64,000 bases of DNA, taken from NCBI RefSeq assembly GCF_014164585.1, contig NZ_JACJFM010000006.1, forward strand, positions 141,407 to 205,406, read 5' to 3'. This document shows, one piece after another, positions 16,379-25,582 of the stretch. A program made the position numbers and the translations under genes. Source of the stretch: Oceanospirillum sediminis. GTDB lineage: Bacteria; Pseudomonadota; Gammaproteobacteria; Pseudomonadales; Halomonadaceae. A model generated the notes under the pieces. The model did not search any database and was not told the DNA's origin. It saw only the letters and a program-made list of their open reading frames with translations. Each line of letters begins with the position of its first letter. The stretch's first letter is position 1.

Positions 16379-17976
16379 ATACATCGTCTGTACCTTCAGA
16401 AAAAACTGAATTATCTGAGCATGACTTAAAAGAGCCTGTTCTACAGCCGCAACCGATCATCCGAACAGTGTGTGATAATCATAAAGAGCTGATCTGTTTT
16501 ATGGCGCTGATGGTGTTTATAACACTGCTGCTGCGTCTGATGTCTCTGGGGTTGTATCCCCTGATGGATACAACAGAAGCCCGGTATGGTGAGATGGCCC
16601 GGATTATGTTTGAAACCGGGAACTGGATCACACCGATGTTTGATTATGAGGTGCCTTTCTGGGGTAAGCCACCTCTGTTCAGCTGGATGAGTGCCGCAGG
16701 CTTTGAGGCTTTTGGTGTTAATGAGTTTGCTGCCCGTGTCCCTCATTTTATGACGGGGATGATCATTATTGCGTTGACGGGCTGGTTTGCAGGGCGAAAA
16801 ATGCCTCCGGTGGCCTGTTCTGCTAATAAAGCCAGTATTATCTCTGAATCTGGGCCGCTTAAGCAGAAGAAAGAGGGCGGGCTGGAGCAAAGCTGGCTTG
16901 CAGCCATGTTGCTAACGACAACCTGCGCTTTTCTTCTGATGTCCGGAGCTGTGATGACCGATACGGCACTGACACTCGGGGTGACCCTGAGTATGATCGG
17001 CTTCTGGCAGGCATGGCATAGTGGATCAAAGGCCTGGGGTTATCTGTTTTTTGTCGGGTTAGCGATTGGTATGCTGGCTAAAGGGCCGCTGATACTGGTG
17101 CTGGTAGGGATCAGTCTGACACTCTGGCTGGTGTCTGATAATCGCTGGATGAGTATACATAAACGTTTGCCCTGGATTGGCGGTTCCGCGTTGTTTCTGA
17201 CGCTATCTCTGCCCTGGTATCTGATCGCTGAAAGCCAGACTCCTGGTTTCCTTAACTACTTTATTGTTGGTGAGCACTTTAAGCGCTTTGTTATCAGTGG
17301 CTGGCAGGGAGATCTGTATGGCTCCGCCCATAATGAAGTACGTGGGACTATCTGGCTGTACTGGCTTATGGTGTCGCTACCCTGGGGACCACTTTTGTTA
17401 TGGCAGTTGTATCGTTATCTGAAGAAACGTCCGGTACTGGCAGAGGGTAAACCTCAGGGATACACGGGGTTTTTATGGTGCTGGATGTTATCGCCTATGA
17501 TGTTATTCACTTTTGCAGGCAATATTCTGCCCAGTTATGTGCTACCCGGAATACCGGCGATGGCCTTGCTGGTAGCAGAATATCATCGTCGCCAGTCGTT
17601 ACCGACAAGGATTTTCTCAGCGGGACTGCTGGCCCCTGTGATAGTGATTGCTGTGGTATGGGGGTTAAACTCCGATGTCAGTAGTAAAGAGGCAGAAAAG
17701 AAACTGCTGGATCAGTGGATGCGTCAGCCAGAGGCCGTTAACAGTGAATTGATTTATCTGAGAAAAAGACCTTTCTCCGCTCAGTTCTACTCCAGAGGCA
17801 AAGCGATTCAGGCCCCTTTGCCACTGAGCACCGTTTTACAACAATTAGAAAGTCCAGCCTTTATCGTGCTGGAGAAAAAGAAAATTGCACAGTCTGTCGA
17901 AGCTCTGAACCGTTTTTGTCAATCGCGAGGGGACGCCAGAAAACGCAGACTCTATTATTGTCAGCCGGATAGCTGA
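16369..17976 (+). CDS. GT39/ArnT-like membrane glycosyltransferase
   Basis: 535 aa starting at a GTG with GAGG upstream; it overlaps the GT2 gene by 10 nt. TM1 is LICFMALMVFITLLLRLMSL. The first periplasmic loop follows, with the catalytic pattern DTTEARYGEMARIMFETGNW and FWGKPPLFSWMSA (acidic residue plus GKPPL), the ArnT/PMT signature. About eleven more helices follow. ArnT proteins transfer aminoarabinose or similar sugars from undecaprenyl phosphate to lipid A, giving cationic-peptide resistance. With no arnA/B/D/EF genes here, the sugar may differ, so I leave it unnamed. Confidence 0.9.
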   Translation: MSVNTSSVPSEKTELSEHDLKEPVLQPQPIIRTVCDNHKELICFMALMVFITLLLRLMSLGLYPLMDTTEARYGEMARIMFETGNWITPMFDYEVPFWGKPPLFSWMSAAGFEAFGVNEFAARVPHFMTGMIIIALTGWFAGRKMPPVACSANKASIISESGPLKQKKEGGLEQSWLAAMLLTTTCAFLLMSGAVMTDTALTLGVTLSMIGFWQAWHSGSKAWGYLFFVGLAIGMLAKGPLILVLVGISLTLWLVSDNRWMSIHKRLPWIGGSALFLTLSLPWYLIAESQTPGFLNYFIVGEHFKRFVISGWQGDLYGSAHNEVRGTIWLYWLMVSLPWGPLLLWQLYRYLKKRPVLAEGKPQGYTGFLWCWMLSPMMLFTFAGNILPSYVLPGIPAMALLVAEYHRRQSLPTRIFSAGLLAPVIVIAVVWGLNSDVSSKEAEKKLLDQWMRQPEAVNSELIYLRKRPFSAQFYSRGKAIQAPLPLSTVLQQLESPAFIVLEKKKIAQSVEALNRFCQSRGDARKRRLYYCQPDS

Positions 17977-18041
17977 CTTTCAGATTTGCCGCTGCTGGCA
18001 AGAGCGTATCTTTCTCAGTTTTTATATATGCTCTCGTTATT

Positions 18042-18076
18042 GTCCCGAAGGAAGGCTAAACCTTCGGGACCTTTTT
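18042..18076 (+). terminator. Intrinsic terminator after the GT2-GT39 operon
   Basis: GTCCCGAAGG (18042-18051) pairs perfectly with CCTTCGGGAC (18061-18070) around a 9-nt loop and is followed by CTTTTTC. Confidence 0.88.
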
Positions 18077-18116
18077 CTCTGCTACTGACTGGCTAACCTG
18101 AATATCCAGATAATAT

Positions 18117-19139
18117 TCAGATCACTGAAAACGCCTGACATATCTCTTTCAGTTCTGCCCGTAATACCTGTTTACGTTCCTCCGTTGCCCAGCTGCCATC
18201 AATCGCATTACGTGTCAGGGTCACCAGTTGCCGCTGGTCAAGATTCACGGCCTGTTGCAGGGCGTTAAGATTATCATTCATATAGCCACCGAAATAAGCC
18301 GGATCATCTGAGTTAATCGTTGCTTTTAACCCGGCATTCAGCATAGCTGGAACAGGGTGTTCATTCAGATCACTGACAACACACAGCTTCAGGTTAGACA
18401 GAGGGCATACGGTCAGAACCTGCTGATCTGCTGCCAGGCGTTTCACCAGTTCCGGGTCTTCCAGTGAACGATTGCCATGATCAATACGGTCCACCTTTAT
18501 CAGATCCAGTGCCTGCCAGACATACTCCGCAGGACCTTCTTCACCTGCGTGAGCGGTCACCTTCAGTCCTTTATCTTTACAGGCTGCGAAGACCCGGGCA
18601 AACTTTTCCGGAGGATGACCGGTTTCAGAGGAATCCAGACCTATGGCGTAAATTTCTTGTAAATAGGGTTCAGCTTCTGCCAGAGTGTCAAAAGCGCTCT
18701 CTTCTGACAAGTGACGTAAGAATGACATGATAAGACGATAGCTGATATCCAGTGTTTCTTCGCCCTCTTTAAGGGCTCTGAGTATGCCGTCAATCTGAGT
18801 ACTGAAGGGAATCCCCCGTTCCAGGTGTCCCTGAGGGTCCCAGAAAATCTCCGTATGCCGGACATTATCTGCTTTGATACGTTTCAGATAGGCTATGGTC
18901 AGATCATAATAATCTTCTTCTTTTTGCAGTACATTCATACCCTGATAGTAAATATCCAGGAACTCCTGCAGATTATTAAAGGCATAGGCACTTCTGAGTT
19001 CTTCGACACTGCCATATGGCAAACGAATACCGTTGCGCTCAGCAATAGCAAACATCAGCTCAGGCTCAAATGATCCCTCGATATGGAGGTGTAGCTCTGC
19101 TTTTGGCAAAGCTGCAATAAATGAAGACAGATCAGACAT
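18117..19139 (-). CDS. add: Adenosine deaminase family protein, probably adenine deaminase
   Basis: 340 aa. The TIM-barrel amidohydrolase metal motif is KAELHLHIEGS near residue 14. Other signatures are KVTAHAGEEGPAEYVWQAL, RIDHGNRS, and the C-terminal Asp pair INSDDPAYFGGYM. The segment TVCPLSNLKLCVV matches the adenine-deaminase branch (yeast Aah1 and Pseudomonas PA0148 type), where true adenosine deaminases have a TSN-type sequence. The likely reaction is therefore adenine to hypoxanthine in purine salvage. AAGGAG sits 6 nt before the ATG. Adenosine deaminase is the alternative name databases may give. Confidence 0.92.
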   Translation of the reverse strand: MSDLSSFIAALPKAELHLHIEGSFEPELMFAIAERNGIRLPYGSVEELRSAYAFNNLQEFLDIYYQGMNVLQKEEDYYDLTIAYLKRIKADNVRHTEIFWDPQGHLERGIPFSTQIDGILRALKEGEETLDISYRLIMSFLRHLSEESAFDTLAEAEPYLQEIYAIGLDSSETGHPPEKFARVFAACKDKGLKVTAHAGEEGPAEYVWQALDLIKVDRIDHGNRSLEDPELVKRLAADQQVLTVCPLSNLKLCVVSDLNEHPVPAMLNAGLKATINSDDPAYFGGYMNDNLNALQQAVNLDQRQLVTLTRNAIDGSWATEERKQVLRAELKEICQAFSVI

Positions 19140-19363
19140 GGGGTGCTCCTTGGATTAATACCGACTACTTTCTGCTGGTTTTATATGAGTCAGCCGCATC
19201 CTGTAATTCATCTCAGGCACATCTTGTGCTATGAAAACAATAACCCAAACCATGACGGGTTATCAGAGCTGGCCTGATTTTGAACCTTACTGGGGACGCT
19301 GTAAAAAGGCGCGATTTTTAAACCTTACCTGGTTAAATGTAAAGGGAAAATGAGGTTTTGTCG

Positions 19364-20260
19364 TTAAATAACAGGTTTATTACGTTGCCGCCAGAGTCTC
19401 AGGCTTTGCCAGCAAATAGGCAGAATGATCAGTAGTATACCCAGCAGGGTGTACCAGTGTGCTGGCTCGTTAAACCACCACACCCCCAGCAGTAACGCAA
19501 AGAGCAAGCCTGAGTACTCTGCAATAACGATCTCACCGGCATCATTACTGCGATAGGCTCTGGCAGCAATAACCTGATAAAAACCTGTGGTCAGAGAAAC
19601 GATAAAAGCCAGCAACAGCATATTGGTCTGAATCGGATGCCAGAAAATAATAGCCAGTATGGCTGTCAGAGGTAATGCCGTCAGGTTACTCCAGAACACC
19701 ATTCCACGCATGGTCTGATCTTCCGGCATTTTGCAGGTCAGCAGATTAAACAGAGCCAGGGTAAATGCGACTACCAGTGCACTTAAAGCGGCCCAATGGA
19801 TATCATCAGGGCGTAAAGCAATCAGCACTCCGGCAAACCCCAGGCAAACCTGAGTGATCTGTATCCGGGTCAGTGTTTGCTTCAGCCAGATCCGGGCCAG
19901 CAACAAGGTTACCAGAGGTGCGGCATAAAATATCACATTAGCAGTGGCCAGGCTCAGATGTAACAGTGCATACAAGGCACAGATGCCTCCAAGCAGGGAG
20001 AGGTGCCCTCTCACCATATGTATCCCGAGTACACCGGGTTGCCGTTGCGATACCGATAACTGACTCCAGAATGGATAAACCAGAATCAAAGAGATGATCT
20101 GCCGCAAAGCCAGGTACTGGAACAGCCCGGATACTGAGCCGATTGCTTTAATCGCCACATCTCCCAGTGTCAGAATCAGATTGCCCAGTAATAGTCCCAG
20201 GATCGCTATAGCCGGACCCGGAGTGATCAGTAATCCGGGCCACTCATATGCTTTACTCAT
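19364..20260 (-). CDS. DMT/EamA family transporter
   Basis: 298 aa with ten predicted helices in two EamA repeats. The first repeat runs from AILGLLLGNLILTLGDVAIKA to MVRGHLSLLGGICALYALLH. The second ends in LLFALLLGVWWFNEPAHWYTLLGILLIILPI. Members export metabolites or amino acids; no substrate is visible. Its ATG overlaps the stop of the ElaA-like gene by 4 nt, so the two are co-translated. Confidence 0.9.
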   Translation of the reverse strand: MSKAYEWPGLLITPGPAIAILGLLLGNLILTLGDVAIKAIGSVSGLFQYLALRQIISLILVYPFWSQLSVSQRQPGVLGIHMVRGHLSLLGGICALYALLHLSLATANVIFYAAPLVTLLLARIWLKQTLTRIQITQVCLGFAGVLIALRPDDIHWAALSALVVAFTLALFNLLTCKMPEDQTMRGMVFWSNLTALPLTAILAIIFWHPIQTNMLLLAFIVSLTTGFYQVIAARAYRSNDAGEIVIAEYSGLLFALLLGVWWFNEPAHWYTLLGILLIILPICWQSLRLWRQRNKPVI

Positions 20261-20751
20261 GGGATGGGATTAAACAACATATGAATATGAGGAATGCCAT
20301 CTTCCATATAAACCTCAGATATTGTTATGAAACCGTGCTGAGCATAAAACGATTCCAGATGAGCCTGGGCGCCAATTTTAATCGCGGTGTCTGGCCAGTA
20401 CTGCAGAGCATGTTCTTTAGCTCGTTGCATTAACTGATGCCCCATACCTTTAATTCTGTAATCAGGATTAACCAGCACTCGTCCTATGCTGCTCATAGCC
20501 TGATAGGAGCTGTCCGGGGGCAATAAACGGGCATAAGCGATTAATGCAGGTTCAGATGGGGCCTGATCTTTATCCGTTAGTTCCGGAGTGCCATAACCCA
20601 TTAGATGCAGGCAATCCGGCAAACGATCCAGATTATCCAGGTCGCTGTAAGCACATTCCTGCTCAACAACAAAAATATCACTGCGCAGTTTCAGCAATTG
20701 ATAGAGCTGATCAACAGAAAGTTGTTTAAAGGTTTTGAGCTGCCAGTTCAT
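20257..20751 (-). CDS. elaA: GNAT N-acetyltransferase, ElaA family
   Basis: 164 aa. The opening FKQLSVDQLYQLLKLRSDIFVVEQECAY is the ElaA hallmark. Acetyl-CoA binding is shown by SIGRVLVNPDYRIKGMGHQLM (Q/R-x-x-G-x-G/A type) and by KIGAQAHLESFYAQHGF. ElaA substrates are not established. It is the first gene of a two-gene unit with the DMT transporter, which hints that a modified small molecule is exported, a weak inference. Confidence 0.9.
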   Translation of the reverse strand: MNWQLKTFKQLSVDQLYQLLKLRSDIFVVEQECAYSDLDNLDRLPDCLHLMGYGTPELTDKDQAPSEPALIAYARLLPPDSSYQAMSSIGRVLVNPDYRIKGMGHQLMQRAKEHALQYWPDTAIKIGAQAHLESFYAQHGFITISEVYMEDGIPHIHMLFNPIP

Positions 20752-21207
20752 AGATGGTTTTCCTGAAAACGCTGATATTTATCGTTAATAACTGTGATAT
20801 CCGGGTAACCTGATTCCTTAATGAAGCCGTTATAAAGCATTTTTGCAGAAAATAATCCGCTCCGGGGCTACGGTCAGATGCATTAAAATGCGTTTATCAG
20901 GCGAGAATCACGTCTGCCGGAATGTTAGTACGACTTTAATCAGAGTTCAGTGTTAACGCATTAACAATTGTTAAGAAGAATTAAATGACAGGAGTGATCC
21001 GTATTTTAATACCGTCCGAGTCTATATTACATCAATGCCTGAGCAGATATATTGCGGATATTATCCGTTGTTGGCAGGACAATAAGGCAAGCTTTTATAG
21101 CAAAATGTTGTTCAGTTACTTATTAATAAAAATGAATATTTCAACTCAGTCTTCTATATTTGTAGCTAATATTTGTTTTCAATCAGGCTGATCTCCGGGA
21201 GATGGTT
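20752..21207. other. Divergent gap with a perfect TTAACAATTGTTAA palindrome
   Basis: 456 bp between the elaA start (-) and the PhnD-like gene (+). The perfect 14-bp palindrome TTAACAATTGTTAA lies at 20961-20974, preceded by GTTAACGCATTAAC. The cluster looks like a MarR-type operator or repeated TTAAC sites. An A+T-rich stretch with several TATAAT-like hexamers follows. No gene is seen. Confidence 0.35.
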
Positions 21208-22020
21208 ATGTTGCTAAGGGTCGGGCTTTTTCTTTCTGTTTTACTGTCATTTAATCTCTTTGCTCAAACGTTGACATTTGGCATTGTACCTCAGCAGTCA
21301 GCTAAAAAAATGGCTGCTCTCTGGTCGCCGGTGCTGAGGTATCTGAGTGATACTTCCGGGCTTAAAATTCAATTCGCTACCGCAAAAAATATCCCTGAGT
21401 TTGAGAAAAGGCTACTGGCAGGGGAATATGATATTGCTTACATGAACCCTTATCACTACACCGTTTTCAGCCAGAAGCCAGGCTACAATGCTATCGCTAA
21501 ACAAAAAGATAAAAAGATCAAAGGCATTTTAGTTGTGAAAAAAGACAGCCCTTTGACGGAGCTAAGGCAGTTGAAAGGCGCTAAACTGGCGTTCCCTTCA
21601 CCAGCCGCCTTTGCCGCCAGTGTCTTACCCAGGGCAAAAATGGCTCAGGAAGGTATCGAGATTACACCTGAATATGTCTCATCCCATGATTCTGTTTATC
21701 TGAATGTAGCCCGAGGCTTTTTCCCCGCCGGAGGCGGGGTCATGAGAACGTTTAACAATACAGACCCTGCTGTCAGAGAGCAGTTAAAAGTGCTGTGGAC
21801 AACACCTGGTTATACCTCCCACGCAATAGCCACTCATCCTGATGTGCCTCAACAAACCCGACAAGTCCTGATAAAAGCCATGTTGAAGATGAATGAAGAT
21901 CCTGCCGGTCTGGCATTACTGAAAATGCTGAACTTTAAAGGGCTTGAAGCGGCAAGTGATGATGAATGGAATGACGTTCGTGAGCTGGATATTCGCTTGC
22001 TGGATCACATGCTGCAATGA
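21208..22020 (+). CDS. PhnD-type periplasmic binding protein
   Basis: About 270 aa. The signal peptide ends in NLFAQ, and the mature part starts TLTFGIVPQQSAKKMAALWSP, the phosphate/phosphite/phosphonate-binding (PhnD) opening. LAGEYDIAYMNPYHYTVF holds the ligand-pocket Tyr/Asn, and LKGAKLAFPSPAAFAAS follows. The ATG at 21202 abuts GGGAG; the ATG at 21208 has 6-nt spacing and is preferred. No permease or ATPase follows. Instead a histidine kinase gene starts 124 bp downstream, suggesting that the pair senses rather than imports its ligand. Confidence 0.88.
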   Translation: MLLRVGLFLSVLLSFNLFAQTLTFGIVPQQSAKKMAALWSPVLRYLSDTSGLKIQFATAKNIPEFEKRLLAGEYDIAYMNPYHYTVFSQKPGYNAIAKQKDKKIKGILVVKKDSPLTELRQLKGAKLAFPSPAAFAASVLPRAKMAQEGIEITPEYVSSHDSVYLNVARGFFPAGGGVMRTFNNTDPAVREQLKVLWTTPGYTSHAIATHPDVPQQTRQVLIKAMLKMNEDPAGLALLKMLNFKGLEAASDDEWNDVRELDIRLLDHMLQ

Positions 22021-22144
22021 CTTATCTGTTTTCATATCCGGGAGTAACCTGTATGAGCCTGACGTTACCTGTTGTCTGCCTGATATATGATGGTATGGGA
22101 GTTCTGATGATCTCTCTGCATACAGCAATTACAGACGGAATTGT

Positions 22145-23776
22145 ATGTCATTAAAGCTGAAAACTATTCTTGGGGTTGCTCTGATTGAAGCTTTGTTACT
22201 GGCTGTATTGATAGGTCTCACGATGGATTATCTGAGATCGACTAACTATGACGGTCTCTATAAACGGGCTTCTACTACTGCCACCCTGTTTGCTTCGACA
22301 ACCAAAGATGCTGTGTTGTCTTTTGATCTGGCGTCACTGGAATCTTTTACTTCTGAATTGATACAGAGCCCGGATATTCTTTATGTCAGAATTCTTTCTG
22401 CTGAAGGCGATATGTTTGCTCAGGCGGGTGAACAGGCGTATCTGGAGAGAATTTTCTCAGAAGATAAAGATGTCTCCCTTGTGGAAGATGGTGTATTTGA
22501 TATTCAGGCCAGTATCCGTGAAGGAGGGGAATTGTATGGGATCGTTCAGCTTGGGCTGGATACTGCCGGTTTGAACAGACAGATTGACCAGGCCTGGCAA
22601 TGGAGTGCAGTTATTGCTATGGGTGAGATGGTACTGGTTGCATTGTTTTCCTTCATTCTGGGATCGTATCTTACCAGCCAGCTGGGCAAGCTTCATCAGG
22701 CCGTCAATGAGATTTCAAAAGGTAAAACCGGAGTTGAAGTGAAAGTGTCCGGCAATGATGAGATTGCTGATGTTGCGAAAGCCTTCAATAAGATGTCAGA
22801 TCGGTTAAAACAGGCGTCTGACCACAGAGATCAATATGAACAGGAGCTGCACAGACTTAATCATTCACTTGAAGAAAAAGTGCATGACAGAACAAGGCAG
22901 TTAAGCCTGAATCTTCAGCAATTAAAACAAACCAATGCCGAGCTTAAACAAACTCAGACACATCTGGTGCAATCAGAAAAAATGGCATCTATAGGTACTC
23001 TGGCTGCTGGCGTTGCCCATGAAATTAATAATCCGGTTGGTTTTGTCATGAGTAATGTGAGTACGCTGGTGCAATATATTGATGTTTATGATGGTGCTGT
23101 GGATCGTCTGGAAAAGATACAACAGGCAGAGGATCTGTCTGCTAAAGAGGCTTTGCTACAGGAACTGGAAATCTGGTTAACGCAACAGGATATTAGGTTT
23201 ATCAGGGAAGATACTGCCAGCTTACTGGCTGATACGCAGGAAGGTACAGAAAGGATTAAAGATATTGTGGCAGGTCTTAAAGAGTTTTCTCATGTGGATC
23301 AGGATAAAACGTTTAAACCTGCGAATTTGAACGCTGCAATAGAACAGACTCTGAAAGTGGCTGTGAAATACAGTGCAGAAGTTATCACCAAACTGGAATC
23401 AATCCCTGACGTTTTATGTGATATTGGTCAGATCAGGCAGGTATTACTGAATCTGATTATTAATGCAGGTCATGCCGTAGGTGACGATGGCAAAATTCTG
23501 ATACGTACCGGTGTACAAGAGAATATGGTATTTGTTTCTATCACGGATAATGGTTGTGGCATTAAACCATCCTTGCAGAAAAAAATTTTTGATCCTTTTT
23601 TTACGACGAAGGAACCAGGTAAGGGAACAGGGCTAGGGCTGGCAATTGCTTACGGTATTATGGAAGAACATAAAGGAACGATTGAATTACAGAGTCAGCC
23701 TGGCAAAGGAACCCGCTTTATATTGAGGCTCCCCAAGTCTGAAGTCTCTGATAAGACAATCCCATCAGAAGATTAA
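22145..23776 (+). CDS. Membrane sensor histidine kinase (HAMP, HWE-free NtrB-like core)
   Basis: 543 aa. TM1 is at ~7-27. A periplasmic domain of ~125 aa follows, then TM2 (AVIAMGEMVLVALFSFILGSYL) and a HAMP (LHQAVNEISKGKTGVEVKV). A coiled coil of Gln/Leu heptads comes next. The H-box is GTLAAGVAHEINNPVGFVMSN, and the HATPase has LLNLIINAGHAVGD and GTGLGLAIAYGIMEEH. There is no receiver domain. It probably reads the state of the PhnD-like protein encoded just upstream. No response regulator gene is adjacent, so it is an orphan kinase. Confidence 0.88.
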   Translation: MSLKLKTILGVALIEALLLAVLIGLTMDYLRSTNYDGLYKRASTTATLFASTTKDAVLSFDLASLESFTSELIQSPDILYVRILSAEGDMFAQAGEQAYLERIFSEDKDVSLVEDGVFDIQASIREGGELYGIVQLGLDTAGLNRQIDQAWQWSAVIAMGEMVLVALFSFILGSYLTSQLGKLHQAVNEISKGKTGVEVKVSGNDEIADVAKAFNKMSDRLKQASDHRDQYEQELHRLNHSLEEKVHDRTRQLSLNLQQLKQTNAELKQTQTHLVQSEKMASIGTLAAGVAHEINNPVGFVMSNVSTLVQYIDVYDGAVDRLEKIQQAEDLSAKEALLQELEIWLTQQDIRFIREDTASLLADTQEGTERIKDIVAGLKEFSHVDQDKTFKPANLNAAIEQTLKVAVKYSAEVITKLESIPDVLCDIGQIRQVLLNLIINAGHAVGDDGKILIRTGVQENMVFVSITDNGCGIKPSLQKKIFDPFFTTKEPGKGTGLGLAIAYGIMEEHKGTIELQSQPGKGTRFILRLPKSEVSDKTIPSED

Positions 23777-23910
23777 GGACTACTCTGTTGTATTGGTTCA
23801 GAGGCCGTTTGGGGACTATTCATAACTCTGAGTAAGAAACGGTAGATAAAACTGTGTAACTGCCATTTTTTATCAATCGGTTCTGTGTATTATGATCAAT
23901 CAAACGGCAT

Positions 23911-23940
23911 AAAAAAACCCTGTTCGAAAACCGAGCAGGG
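23911..23940 (-). terminator. Intrinsic terminator of the thioesterase gene
   Basis: On the minus strand CCCTGCTCG (loop GTTTT) CGAACAGGG is followed by a run of seven T. The stem has one G-U pair. It lies about 95 bp past the thioesterase stop. Confidence 0.85.
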
Positions 23941-24035
23941 TAAACAACAACAATTGCCGGGGTTGCTGTCTTAACAGAACGCATTGGCGATCTGTGGACC
24001 AGAAACTGAACAGGTTCCTGCAATAAACATGATAT

Positions 24036-24503
24036 TTAACGGATTACAGTCCGGGGCTGTTCAAAATCCAGTAAACAGACCTGACGAATTTTTTCAGGAA
24101 GTGTTACGACTCTCCGCTCTTTACTGTCAAACCAGCCGAAAACGGCACGGTGTGTTGCTGCCAGGTCGCCATTCTGGCGGTAAATACGATTAACTACCTG
24201 AATCGATTTTTCAGATCCGGTAGGATCACCAGGCTCAACAGTGACAATCACCTCTTCCCCCATGAAAAGCTCGCGGAAGTACTCTGTTTCTTCTTTAAAC
24301 AGCACCGGACCCAGTCCTTGTTCTTCCAGCCACTTCTGGTCCATACCAATTTGCTGCATAAACCCGACGCGGGCATGGGCACAAAAATCAGCATAAGCAC
24401 TGTGACGCATATGCTTATTCGCATCGCAGTCAGACCAGCGAACCTCAAAAGTCTTCTGAAAAAGCGCATTATCAAATGGCTGAGCCGTTTTTTGCTGAGA
24501 CAT
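24036..24503 (-). CDS. Acyl-CoA thioesterase, 4HBT/YbgC-like hotdog fold
   Basis: About 155 aa. FEVRWSDCDANKHMRHSAYADFCAHAR carries the catalytic Asp of the 4HBT family (W-x-D-x-D-x-x-x-H). A hotdog core with LFMGEEVIVTVEPGD and GDLAATHRAVFGWFD follows. A GTG at 24515 also opens the frame, but GGAG sits 6 nt before the ATG at 24503. It hydrolyses acyl-CoA or aryl-CoA thioesters; the chain preference is unknown. It is divergent from a LysR gene 134 bp away. Confidence 0.86.
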   Translation of the reverse strand: MSQQKTAQPFDNALFQKTFEVRWSDCDANKHMRHSAYADFCAHARVGFMQQIGMDQKWLEEQGLGPVLFKEETEYFRELFMGEEVIVTVEPGDPTGSEKSIQVVNRIYRQNGDLAATHRAVFGWFDSKERRVVTLPEKIRQVCLLDFEQPRTVIR

Positions 24504-24637
24504 ATCTCTCTCCACTTGTTGCAGTTCCTGTATTTTGCTTAATTTTTAACCATAAGTTAAATTCATTATATAAATTAACCCTATGACTCAGAGTCATTCT
24601 TAAACTTCAGGCTCTTTATGTCTGAAAAGAGAGACGT

Positions 24638-25582
24638 ATGGATATCACCCATCTGAAACAATCTGACCTGAATGCTCTGGTGACACTGAAAGTTCTGCTG
24701 GATGAAAAACATGTTACGCATACTGCAGATAAACTCAATCTGACTCAGTCAGCTGTCAGCCGGACTCTGGCTCGACTCAGAACAATGTTTGATGACCCTT
24801 TGCTGGTTAAGTCTGGTAAACATCTGGCTCTGACCACGAAGGCTGAACGCATTCAGCCACAGTTGAATCAGATACTGGAAAACATCAGTGAATTGTTATT
24901 GCCAGAAGCATTCAGCGCTTCAACCCATAAAGGCAACATACGTATAGCAACGACAGATTATGGCAGCCACAGTATCCTGCCTCGTCTGGTTCCACTGTTG
25001 AATGATGCCGCTCCCGGGATTACGCTGACAGCAGTAGACTGGCGTTCAAATCTGCTGACTGAACTGGAAGAAAATAAAGTTGATCTAATTATTGGCGGTG
25101 CCGCAGAACCTCCTGCTGATATCTATCAGCGAGTTGTCGCACATGATCATTTTCTGGCTCTGGTCAGACTGGGTCATCCTTGTGACAGAGTACTGACACT
25201 GGATGATTATCTGCAGCTGAACCACGTTATGATCAGCCCGACAGGTAGTGGCAACAGTGAAATCGATACTGTTCTTGCCCGGCAGGGATTAACCCGTAAT
25301 GTCGCTGTCAGAGTGCCTCACTTTTTTGCTGCTCTGGAAATTATTGCCCGTACTGATTTTATGATTCTGCTGCCAGCTAATTTTATTCGTCGCTATGTTG
25401 ATCCGGAAAAGTTTGCCATTCTGGAGGTGCCTTTTTCCTTACCTGATTTTGAAATTGCTATGTTCTGGCATGCAAGAATGCACCATGATCCCCTGCATAA
25501 ATGGTTTCGGGATTTTGTTTATCAGAGTATTTACAGTCACCCCAGGTTTCTGGAGCGTCAGCCAAAACGCTCTAATAACTGA
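24638..25582 (+). CDS. LysR family transcriptional regulator (LeuO/NodD-like subgroup)
   Basis: 314 aa. It has HTH residues TADKLNLTQSAVSRTLARLR near 27-46 and the DDPLLVKSGKHLALT hinge-strand that is typical of the LeuO/NodD/SyrM subgroup. The effector domain starts IRIATTDYGSHSILPRL. GAGAG precedes the ATG. It is divergent from the thioesterase gene and convergent with the next LysR gene. The last 25 bp of the two genes overlap tail to tail. Confidence 0.88.
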   Translation: MDITHLKQSDLNALVTLKVLLDEKHVTHTADKLNLTQSAVSRTLARLRTMFDDPLLVKSGKHLALTTKAERIQPQLNQILENISELLLPEAFSASTHKGNIRIATTDYGSHSILPRLVPLLNDAAPGITLTAVDWRSNLLTELEENKVDLIIGGAAEPPADIYQRVVAHDHFLALVRLGHPCDRVLTLDDYLQLNHVMISPTGSGNSEIDTVLARQGLTRNVAVRVPHFFAALEIIARTDFMILLPANFIRRYVDPEKFAILEVPFSLPDFEIAMFWHARMHHDPLHKWFRDFVYQSIYSHPRFLERQPKRSNN

